The notes under the pieces were generated by a model. It worked only from the letters and a program-made list of their open reading frames with translations, did no database searches and was not told the DNA's origin. From Planctomycetota bacterium (GTDB lineage: Bacteria; Planctomycetota; Phycisphaerae; Phycisphaerales; UBA1924): a DNA stretch of 5,201 nt. Shown here piece after piece: positions 1 through 5,077 of this stretch. The stretch is from positions 1-5,201 of the forward strand of contig JAEYNG010000185.1 in the NCBI GenBank assembly GCA_023412695.1, read 5' to 3'. Position 1 is the stretch's first letter; each line of letters begins with the position of its first letter. The translations under genes and the position numbers were made by a program.

Positions 1-1
1 G

Positions 2-151
2 TTCTTCGGTACATTTCATGGTCGCACGTTCCAAATGGGCGACCGGACTCGATTCCACGCGGATGTCTCGCTTATGCACGCCGGCGATGGTGAAGGGAGT
101 GGGGGAGGAGGCTCGGGTGTCGTGGTCTCGGGATGGTCGCTCGATCAATAG
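2..151 (+). CDS. C-terminal end of a PilX/DUF7305-like pilus assembly protein (partial)
   Basis: An open frame enters from the left edge and ends at TAG 149-151, giving the last 49 residues of a protein. The visible part starts FFGTFHGRTFQMG and continues to a FHADVSL segment. I recognise this pattern (small hydrophobic, G, a short strand, G-R/K-T, a strand, G, then H-x-D-x-x-L) as the final coils of the beta-helical domain at the C-terminus of PilX-like pilus proteins (DUF7305 type). A Gly/Ser-rich stretch (about residues 31-40 of the fragment) precedes a short VVVSGWSLDQ tail. The next gene starts 76 bases downstream on the same strand and encodes a pilus platform protein, which fits one operon. 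The start lies outside the window. The coding call rests on this family resemblance and context; the family name is less certain than the coding call. Confidence 0.6.
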   Translation, partial: FFGTFHGRTFQMGDRTRFHADVSLMHAGDGEGSGGGGSGVVVSGWSLDQ

Positions 152-227
152 AGAGGTTTGCGTCAAGGCCTCACGACGAATGCCCGATAGCGCACGGTCG
201 GCTTGGCACTCATACAAAGGTCCGAGA
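152..227 (+). other. Short intergenic spacer with ribosome binding site
   Basis: This 76-base gap separates the partial upstream gene from the PilM-like gene. AAAGG at 216-220 lies 7 bases before the ATG at 228 and is a plausible Shine-Dalgarno sequence. I see no convincing promoter or terminator, so the two genes are probably co-transcribed. An in-frame ATG at 180 with AAGG at 165-168 is an alternative start, but its spacing is poorer (11 bases). Confidence 0.5.
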
Positions 228-1901
228 ATGCAGCCGGGCAGTCATCTGTATATTGAGATATCCTCCTCGCGGCTGCGGGTCAGTGTTGCCCGTGCCCGGC
301 GGGTGGTCGGCTCACGCAGCAGTCAACTCGCCGCGTCAGATGCGGGCTCGGCGTTCCATGACGTGCTCGCTGCGACAGCCGAGCTGCTGCACGGGCACGT
401 CGAAAGTCTTCAGGCGGCGGGCCTCCGGGCGACGGTGGTGTACAGCTCGACCGCGGCGGTCTCACTGGTTGCGTCGATGCCGGCGTCGCTCACCCCCGGC
501 GACATGGAAGAGGCGGCAATGCTCGCGATGGCGGGCATCGCTGACTTCCCGCTCGATGATGCACCGACCGCATGGGTGCGGCTGCTCACCGACCAGCCGG
601 CGAGCGCGAAGTCGGGCAACTCGCGCCAGAGCCATGCCCTCTGCATGGCCGAGCGGGTCGAGACGATCGACAGCATCGCTTCATGGGTGCAGAATGCCGG
701 CCTTCGGTTCGCAGGCGCAGTCCCCGCGGGCGCGCTGACCATCCGCGGCGCGGCGCTCGCGGCCTTTAAGGCGGGCCGGCGGGCCAATGACCGCTCGGCG
801 GTCCTGTGGATCGGCGAGCACGGCTCCGCGCTCGCGTGTGTCACCGAGGGGGTGCTCCGGTTCGTTCGGCCGGTGGCGGTCGGGCTCGAGTCGCTTGTGG
901 ACGCCCTCTGTCAGCCCCTGCGGAGCCAGGAGGAGGGTGCGGCGGAGCTCACGCTCGATCGCGAGGCAGCGCGGAAGCTGCTGGCCGAGACGGGCATCCC
1001 GGCTCCGGACATGCAGTTGCCCGGTCTGCCCGGCTTCACCGGCGCATCGCTCCTGCCGGTCCTGCAGCCCGCGCTGCAGCGGATCACGATCGAAGCGAAG
1101 CAATCGCTGCGATTCGGGCTCCCTGAGCACGAGCGGTCCGGCGTTCGCATGCGCATCGCCGGCCCGGGTGCAACGCGCCCGGGGCTCGAAGAATGGATTG
1201 TTCGTCAGTGCGGCCTGAACGCGGCCGATGCGAATGGCCGGGAAGACGAAGCGGATGTGATTACCGGCCTGCTGACAAGCGGCTCGGCTCTTCCCGGGCT
1301 CGTGCCGATACGCATGACGCGGGAGGCGAGGAAGAAGCGACTTCGCGCCGCGCTCGCCGCAGGGGTCGCGGTGGCAGCGGTGTGGATGGGCGTCGACGCC
1401 GCGATGTCGTACCGCGAGCTGCAAGCCCATCGGTCACGGCTTGTATCGCTTGAGCAAGCGGTCATTGCCGGTGAATCAACAGCGAAGCTGCGAGAAGCGA
1501 CGGTGCTGGCCTCCGACGCGCTGGACCGTGTCCTCGAACGGATGGACATCGCGTTCGCCCGATCGGTCGATGCGCCAGCCGCGCTCGAGGTGCTTGCACT
1601 CGCCGCGCCCGAGGAGGTGCGGCTGACGACTCTCGAGATCGAGCACTCTGACGCCGGGATCCGCTGCCACGTAAACGGCTTTGTGCGGATGAGCGAATCG
1701 CTCGATCCGACCAAGGCGATCACGGGCTTTGTTGATGCGCTGGCGAGCATCCCGATCATTCGGGACGTGCGGCTCGGCGCAACGCAGCGTGCGCGGATAC
1801 AGGGCACGCAGTCCCAGGCGTTCACGCTGACCGCGGAACTCGTGCCCCTGCCGACTGCACGTTCGCACGTGGTGCGTGCCGATGGAGGAGCCAATCCATG
1901 A
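228..1901 (+). CDS. PilM-PilN fusion (GspL-like) pilus/type II secretion platform protein
   Basis: This 557-residue protein would couple a cytoplasmic actin-like domain to a periplasmic domain in the inner-membrane platform of a type IV pilus or type II secretion machine. Residues 7-360 match the PilM layout: a first beta hairpin (LYIEISSSRLRVSV), a second phosphate-type motif (VLWIGEHGSAL, 192-202), a FVRPVAVG strand, a helix QRITIEAKQSLRFG (284-297), and the terminal RIAGPGATRPGL motif (309-320). A basic stretch (RKKRLR) precedes one membrane segment at about 374-393. A PilN-like ferredoxin-fold domain follows (about 450-540; ALEVLALAAPEEVRL, then GFVDALASIPIIRDVRL). PilM and PilN are usually separate genes, whereas GspL has this fused layout. 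Nucleotide-site residues look degenerate. I chose ATG 228 because it has AAAGG 7 bases upstream, homology begins at once, and earlier in-frame ATGs overlap the preceding gene or lack a well-placed Shine-Dalgarno. It overlaps the next gene by 4 bases. Confidence 0.8.
   Translation: MQPGSHLYIEISSSRLRVSVARARRVVGSRSSQLAASDAGSAFHDVLAATAELLHGHVESLQAAGLRATVVYSSTAAVSLVASMPASLTPGDMEEAAMLAMAGIADFPLDDAPTAWVRLLTDQPASAKSGNSRQSHALCMAERVETIDSIASWVQNAGLRFAGAVPAGALTIRGAALAAFKAGRRANDRSAVLWIGEHGSALACVTEGVLRFVRPVAVGLESLVDALCQPLRSQEEGAAELTLDREAARKLLAETGIPAPDMQLPGLPGFTGASLLPVLQPALQRITIEAKQSLRFGLPEHERSGVRMRIAGPGATRPGLEEWIVRQCGLNAADANGREDEADVITGLLTSGSALPGLVPIRMTREARKKRLRAALAAGVAVAAVWMGVDAAMSYRELQAHRSRLVSLEQAVIAGESTAKLREATVLASDALDRVLERMDIAFARSVDAPAALEVLALAAPEEVRLTTLEIEHSDAGIRCHVNGFVRMSESLDPTKAITGFVDALASIPIIRDVRLGATQRARIQGTQSQAFTLTAELVPLPTARSHVVRADGGANP
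1884..1890 (+). promoter_or_regulatory. Strong Shine-Dalgarno for the PilO-like gene
   Basis: GGAGGAG lies inside the end of the PilM-PilN gene, 7 bases before the ATG at 1898. It fixes that start and supports translational coupling through the ATGA overlap. Confidence 0.75.
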
Positions 1902-2518
1902 GCAGCGCGCGCGAACGTGGGATGGGGGCGGAGATCTCCATTGGTGTGCTGCTCTGCGCGGCGGCGTACTGGTTTATGACCGAGCCGCTCGCGCGGTCCG
2001 CCGATGCCGCCCGCGATCGAGTCGAGACACTTACCGCTCAAGGCTATGGCGTGGGTGACGAGGTTGCGCCGACGCGAGAGGACTATCAGCAGAGGGCCAG
2101 AAAGATCGCCGCCGCGGCCCACGCCGCGGACGAGCTCGGGCGGGCCGCATTCAACGAATCGCGGATGCTCGGGGAGTGGACGGCACTCGCGACGAAGCAC
2201 GGACTCGTGCTTGATCAGCTCCAGCCCGGGGCACGTTCCGAGGTGACGGTCGCAGCCGACTCTATGAGCGACGCCCAGGCAAGGGACGCCGAGACCCGGT
2301 ACACATTCACGGTCCGCGGCGAGTACGCCCGGATCGTGGAGTTCCTCCGCGAGTTCGGGTCGTCGCAGCCGCTGTCGCTGGTCATCGGTGTTCGTGTGGC
2401 TTCCAGTCAGGAGCCTGACGGACCACCGGTATCCGCGATTGTGACTACGCGCCACTTCGTGTTCGACGCGAAGCCGGCAGTGCGGATGGCAGAGGCCGCG
2501 ATGGGCATGTCGGAGTAA
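1898..2518 (+). CDS. PilO/GspM-like inner-membrane platform protein
   Basis: This 206-residue single-pass protein probably pairs with the PilN part of the upstream fusion to build the periplasmic side of the platform. A short cytoplasmic N-terminus leads into a membrane segment at about 11-27 (AEISIGVLLCAAAYWF). An alanine- and charge-rich helical region follows (about 31-105), likely coiled coil. The C-terminal ferredoxin-like domain is at about 132-190: YTFTVRGEYARIVEFLREF, then strands LSLVIGVRVAS and AIVTTRHFVFD. That pattern of strand, G-x-Y, helix and two strands is typical of PilO. The start overlaps the previous stop in an ATGA, with GGAGGAG upstream. The family assignment comes from order, topology and the C-terminal pattern; PilO and GspM are too divergent to separate by eye. 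Confidence 0.75.
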   Translation: MSSARERGMGAEISIGVLLCAAAYWFMTEPLARSADAARDRVETLTAQGYGVGDEVAPTREDYQQRARKIAAAAHAADELGRAAFNESRMLGEWTALATKHGLVLDQLQPGARSEVTVAADSMSDAQARDAETRYTFTVRGEYARIVEFLREFGSSQPLSLVIGVRVASSQEPDGPPVSAIVTTRHFVFDAKPAVRMAEAAMGMSE

Positions 2519-2521
2519 GCA

Positions 2522-3049
2522 ATGCATCTTGATAGCCGAAGCAGAGTCCGACTTGGTTGGCTGGCCGCCGCCGCGGCGCCCATGGTGTTCGTCCAGGCGG
2601 TCCGGCTGGTTTCGGGCGGTCATGCCGACGCCGCGTCGGCGGCCACGGCGGTAAGCCCGAGCGAAGCGCCGGCAGCAGCTGAGGGAGCGAAGTTGCTGCC
2701 CCCGACTGAAGAGCAGCGCCGGGCGCTGGAGTGGCTGGCAGGCCGACAGCACCAGGGCGCGGCCCTGCGCTCACCGATGGATGTGCCCAAGCCGGTCGAG
2801 CGGCCGATGGTGCCGGTTCAGGTCGAAGAGATCCCGCTCCCGAAGCTTCGTCTGGGCGGGATCGCAACGAGGCGGAACGATTCGGTGGCATCGATTAATA
2901 ACCGCTTGATGGCGGTCGGCGACGAACCCGCAGCAGGATGGCGGATTGTCGCGATCGACGCCGACGCCCGCGCTGTTCGGCTCGAACGGCACGACGGCAA
3001 ACTGTTCGCGTTGACATCGGAGGGGCTGGCCGAGTTGGACGCGAAGTAA
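2522..3049 (+). CDS. PilP/GspC-like platform protein with HR-type beta domain
   Basis: This is a 175-residue protein starting 3 bases after the PilO-like stop, with CGGAG (2511-2515) 6 bases before its ATG. An N-terminal membrane anchor lies at about 11-30, following a basic RSRVR stretch. An Ala/Pro/Glu-rich linker of about 75 residues follows, as is common in PilP and GspC, which span the periplasm. The C-terminal domain (about 107-167) runs LRLGGIA, then SVASINNRLMAVGDE, WRIVAIDADARAVRLER and DGKLFAL. This matches the small beta domain of GspC/PilP (an initial 'l-x-G-i', an 'Ixnx' strand, 'vGd', then 'v-x-x-I-x-x-x-x-V-x-L'). That domain contacts the outer-membrane secretin in known systems. 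It is probably the last gene of the operon, since a convergent gene follows. PilP lipoproteins carry a lipobox cysteine; none is present here, so the anchor looks more like GspC. Confidence 0.7.
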   Translation: MHLDSRSRVRLGWLAAAAAPMVFVQAVRLVSGGHADAASAATAVSPSEAPAAAEGAKLLPPTEEQRRALEWLAGRQHQGAALRSPMDVPKPVERPMVPVQVEEIPLPKLRLGGIATRRNDSVASINNRLMAVGDEPAAGWRIVAIDADARAVRLERHDGKLFALTSEGLAELDAK

Positions 3050-3087
3050 TCGACCCTCGCCCGTTTGTGCTGACGAATCCAAAAAGA

Positions 3088-3117
3088 CAACGCCCCGGGA
3101 CGAATCCCGGGGCGTTG
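3088..3117. terminator. Intrinsic terminator between convergent genes
   Basis: A perfect 13-bp inverted repeat (CAACGCCCCGGGA, loop CGAA, then its complement) forms a very stable hairpin. Read on the minus strand it is followed at once by TCTTTTT (3087-3081), a good U-tract, so it should end the secreted-protein transcript 68 bases after its stop. Read on the plus strand the T-run is short and lies inside a second hairpin (CTTTTC, 3125-3130), so termination of the pilus operon here is plausible but weaker. Confidence 0.85.
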
Positions 3118-3121
3118 CGTG

Positions 3122-3135
3122 AGACTTTTCAGTCT
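3122..3135. repeat. Small inverted repeat
   Basis: AGACT, a TTTC loop, then AGTCT form a 5-bp stem just right of the main terminator hairpin. It contains the only T-run available to plus-strand termination. It is weak on its own and listed as part of the hairpin cluster. Confidence 0.4.
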
Positions 3136-3146
3136 TCCTGAATCTT

Positions 3147-3162
3147 GGACGCTTAAGCGTCC
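3147..3162. repeat. 16-base perfect palindrome
   Basis: GGACGCTTAAGCGTCC reads the same on both strands. As RNA it can fold into a 6-bp stem with a TTAA loop; as DNA it could bind a dimeric protein. It lies 23-38 bases beyond the stop of the minus-strand gene, between the terminator and the coding region. Confidence 0.6.
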
Positions 3163-3167
3163 CGCTG

Positions 3168-3185
3168 ATATCGCTTACGCGATAT
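3168..3185. repeat. Inverted repeat touching the stop codon of the minus-strand gene
   Basis: ATATCGC, a TTAC loop, then GCGATAT form a 7-bp stem whose last base is part of the TAA stop (3185-3187 on the minus strand). Its core CGCTTACGCG differs by one base from the core of the neighbouring palindrome (CGCTTAAGCG), suggesting a duplicated hairpin. Confidence 0.5.
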
Positions 3186-4813
3186 TACGGGCAGCCGGCG
3201 AACCAGGCGGACAGGAAGGTGAAGATGTCATCGACCGCGACGGCGCCGTCGTTGTTGGCATCAGCCATGCAGACGGGCTCGGCGTTCGGGCCGCTCGCCG
3301 TATCGAGGGTGTTGCCCGCGATGGTGAAGGCGAAGTCGGTGCCCTCGGAACCCCAGCGGCTGGGGAACTCGGCCGTGCTGGTCCACTCGGTCACGCCGCC
3401 GGTGACGTAGGCAGCGGCCGGGTCGAGGACCGCACCCGGGTTGAAGTTGATCGTGCACTGACGATCGCAGTAGTCGTTGCGGCAGAAGTAGCCACGCTCG
3501 ATGAAGGAGAAGGTGTCATCGACGCCCACGGAGATCCAGTACTGCTGGCCGGAGGGCAGGACGCAGTTCTGGATCTTGTGGAACTCGAGGCGGTACGCGT
3601 CGAGGCCGGAGACGCCGTCGATGGAGACCTCGTAGCCGAGGCAGACGCGCTTGGTGGCGTAGCCGCTGCAGAACGGGGCGTCACCGAACTCGAAGTCCGG
3701 GAGACGGCAGTCGTTGCGGTAGATCTCGTAGAAACCGCGGAAGGCCGGGTCGCAGTTCGTGTAGACGCAGGCCTCGATGTGGCAGAGCTCGAAGTCAGCG
3801 CACGGCGGGACGACGAAGTCGTCGGCGGCGCGGCTGTTGCGGATAAGGCCCGAACGCTCGGAGCGAGCGCCTTCCTCGTCCACGCCCGGGTTGCCGGTGC
3901 TGATCGAGCCGATGTCATACCCGTTGTCCAGCAGGATCTTGCAGGACTCGAAGCAGACGCGGAACGCCAGGTCGGTGCAGCCGACGCAGCACTCCTCGAC
4001 CGAGGTCCAGTCGGAGGTGTAGATGTAGGGGTCGTTCCAGTTGGCCGGAGCGGTGCCCTCGCGCTTCTTGGCGACCGAGCCCTTGATCTCATTGAACGGC
4101 GCGTTCGCCTGGTTGCCGGTGGTGGCCCAGAACGTCAGGTCAGACATCTGACCGTCGGTCTTGCCGACCACGGAGAGCCAGTAGGTGCCGCCGCGCAGGG
4201 CGATGTTGTGGACGCAGGTCTCGTCCACGCCGCCGGTGCCGCAGAACGTACCGCGGGTGTCCTCACCCGGGCACTCGCCGGTCTGAGCATCGTTGATGTC
4301 GAAGGTGTAGATGTACTCGCTGAAGCCGTTTCCAGCGTCACCCTGGGAAGCCACGCTGTGGGTCCGCAGGACGTAGAGGAGCTCGTCCGGGCAGCCGTTG
4401 CAGTCCGAGTAGATCTCGAGACGTGCGCGGTTGAGGCCGAACTGGCTGTTGTTGAGCACGGTGACCGCGATCGACTTCAGGTTGTGGATGTACCCCTCGC
4501 AGAGGTAGAAGTCGTCGGCCGCCACAGCGCCGTTCGGAGCGCCGCCGCCTTCGTGCGAGACCTGGCCGTCAACGCCGTCCCAGGCGCCGTTCCACCAGGA
4601 GTTCGCATCATCGGGGCAAGCGCAGCCGTCGTCGATGCCACGGGTGACCAGGCCCGTCCAGCCCTGGCCCATCACCTGGGCGAAGCTGCCCGGGGTGACG
4701 ACCGTGGGCTGCGCCTGAACCGGGGCAGCTGCCTTGTCGCTCGCCGTCGCGGCGGTACCAGCCGCCATGACGGTCGCACAGGCGAGAGTCATGATATCAC
4801 ACATACGGACCAT
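3185..4813 (-). CDS. Secreted cysteine-rich protein with duplicated AADDF domains and GC-type half-dockerin C-terminus
   Basis: This 542-residue protein has no known enzymatic role. A signal peptide is visible (hydrophobic core about 7-22, AxA cleavage site near 22-24), so it is exported. Two related beta-rich domains follow, at about 98-288 and 329-498. Each begins AADDF, has an EIY strand, a YW[LI]SV strand about 100 residues in, a W-T-S segment, and ends TD[LF]AF. The last 30 residues hold C515, a calcium-type loop (D518, N520, D522, D529), a helix IFTFLSAWF and the terminal GCP. This half-dockerin with flanking cysteines is what I recognise as the 'GC-type dockerin' of Phycisphaerales, thought to be a sorting or anchoring tail. 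The processed chain has 26 cysteines, suggesting disulfides. No catalytic motif is seen. Start ATG 4813 is set by AGGAGG 7 bases upstream. Codons are strongly G/C-ending. It has its own promoter and terminator, so it is probably monocistronic. Confidence 0.85.
   Translation of the reverse strand: MVRMCDIMTLACATVMAAGTAATASDKAAAPVQAQPTVVTPGSFAQVMGQGWTGLVTRGIDDGCACPDDANSWWNGAWDGVDGQVSHEGGGAPNGAVAADDFYLCEGYIHNLKSIAVTVLNNSQFGLNRARLEIYSDCNGCPDELLYVLRTHSVASQGDAGNGFSEYIYTFDINDAQTGECPGEDTRGTFCGTGGVDETCVHNIALRGGTYWLSVVGKTDGQMSDLTFWATTGNQANAPFNEIKGSVAKKREGTAPANWNDPYIYTSDWTSVEECCVGCTDLAFRVCFESCKILLDNGYDIGSISTGNPGVDEEGARSERSGLIRNSRAADDFVVPPCADFELCHIEACVYTNCDPAFRGFYEIYRNDCRLPDFEFGDAPFCSGYATKRVCLGYEVSIDGVSGLDAYRLEFHKIQNCVLPSGQQYWISVGVDDTFSFIERGYFCRNDYCDRQCTINFNPGAVLDPAAAYVTGGVTEWTSTAEFPSRWGSEGTDFAFTIAGNTLDTASGPNAEPVCMADANNDGAVAVDDIFTFLSAWFAGCP
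3188..3277 (-). other. Half-dockerin (GC-type) C-terminal tail region
   Basis: Residues 513-542 of the secreted protein. The EF-hand-like loop has D518 (position 1), N520 (3), D522 (5), G523 (6) and D529 (12), matching calcium ligand spacing. The helix after it carries F531, F533, L534, W537 and F538. Classical cellulosomal dockerins have two such loops; only one is present here. C515 and C541 flank the loop and could form a disulfide that closes the unit. No cohesin partner is encoded in the window. Confidence 0.75.
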
Positions 4814-4820
4814 CTGAGAA

Positions 4821-4826
4821 CCTCCT
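4821..4826 (-). promoter_or_regulatory. Strong Shine-Dalgarno of the secreted-protein gene
   Basis: On the minus strand AGGAGG lies 7 bases before the ATG at 4813, an ideal position. It selects this ATG over in-frame ATGs at residues 4 and 8. Confidence 0.85.
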
Positions 4827-4846
4827 AAAAATCAGGAACACATGAA

Positions 4847-4861
4847 CGAAACCACGTTTCG
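4847..4861 (-). repeat. 6-bp leader hairpin upstream of the Shine-Dalgarno
   Basis: CGAAAC, a CAC loop, then GTTTCG form a perfect 6-bp stem 20 bases upstream of AGGAGG on the minus-strand transcript. It sits inside the region closed by the 4863-4868/4814-4819 pairing. Confidence 0.5.
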
Positions 4862-4867
4862 CTCTCA

Positions 4868-4889
4868 GCGACGAGAACTTACTCGTCGC
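4868..4889 (-). repeat. 8-bp leader hairpin
   Basis: GCGACGAG and its exact complement CTCGTCGC are separated by a 6-base loop (4876-4881). This is the most stable simple hairpin in the leader. No T-run follows it on either strand, so it is not an intrinsic terminator. Confidence 0.6.
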
Positions 4890-4964
4890 CAGTGAGTGCG
4901 TGCTGCGCCGGACGCGCGGCTGGTGACCTCCCAATCGAACGTGCCGGCTCCTTCAGACGAATGA

Positions 4965-4981
4965 CCCAAACCAAACCAACC
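4965..4981 (-). other. Two-tier G-quadruplex motif in the leader
   Basis: On the minus strand the sequence is GGTTGGTTTGGTTTGGG: four G-runs of two or three with loops of 2, 3 and 3 T. This can form a two-tetrad quadruplex in RNA or single-stranded DNA. Two-tier structures are only modestly stable. Confidence 0.45.
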
Positions 4982-5030
4982 TGAGCACCCTTGCTCTCCT
5001 GGACCTCCATTGGCCCAAGACCCGCTCGTA

Positions 5031-5042
5031 TGCTCGCGAGCA
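5031..5042. repeat. 12-base palindrome at the predicted transcription start
   Basis: TGCTCGCGAGCA is a perfect palindrome lying exactly where transcription from the 5049-5077 promoter would begin. It could be a repressor site or a stabilising 5' element of the mRNA. Confidence 0.4.
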
Positions 5043-5048
5043 GAGGCC

Positions 5049-5077
5049 GTTGTATCACAACCCATTTTGGGGGTCAA
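5049..5077 (-). promoter_or_regulatory. Sigma70-type promoter of the secreted-protein gene
   Basis: On the minus strand TTGACC (5077-5072, five of six consensus bases) is followed after exactly 17 bases by TACAAC (5054-5049, four of six). A TG one base before the -10 gives an extended -10 (TGATACAAC). The expected start of transcription is near 5042. No other -35/-10 pair this good was seen upstream of the gene. It points to housekeeping-type transcription. Confidence 0.65.

Larger units (their letters stand above)
4814..5042 (-). promoter_or_regulatory. Long structured 5' leader of the secreted-protein gene
   Basis: If the promoter at 5049-5077 is right, about 229 bases are transcribed before the start codon. 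Read on the minus strand the leader holds, in order: a palindrome at its 5' end (5031-5042), a G-rich two-tier quadruplex motif (4965-4981), an 8-bp hairpin (4868-4889), a 6-bp hairpin with a 3-base loop (4847-4861), and a 6-bp helix between 4863-4868 and 4814-4819 that would enclose the Shine-Dalgarno and abut the start codon. I do not recognise a known riboswitch class. Nothing in this stretch looks coding. All folding was done by eye. Confidence 0.45.

Noticed and set aside
201..220. Sigma54-type promoter around TTGGCAC before the PilM-like gene
   Set aside because: The GG element has no GC at the required 10-base spacing.
18..227. N-terminal extension of the PilM-like gene from ATG 18 (70 more residues)
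   Set aside because: It overlaps the recognisable end of the upstream gene in another frame, has no PilM-like pattern, and the ATG at 228 has a well-spaced AAAGG.
1205..2752. 515-codon open frame on the minus strand across the pilus genes
   Set aside because: Its Arg/Ser/Ala/His-rich translation has no recognisable domain, and it runs antisense to three genes with convincing topology and overlaps.
4772..4813. Lipoprotein signal using Cys12 of the secreted protein
   Set aside because: The residues before it (TLA) do not fit the usual lipobox with Leu at -3, and the cysteine lies inside the hydrophobic core with an AxA site further on, so a standard signal peptide is more likely.
3119..4828. 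569-codon open frame on the plus strand opposite the secreted protein
   Set aside because: It is the antisense of a high-GC gene with strong third-position G/C bias, giving a low-complexity Val/Asp/Ala/Glu-rich translation without domains. The minus strand has a signal peptide, dockerin tail, Shine-Dalgarno and promoter.
4814..5042. Known riboswitch class in the leader
   Set aside because: No conserved core of cobalamin, SAM, TPP or cyclic-di-GMP riboswitches was recognised by eye.
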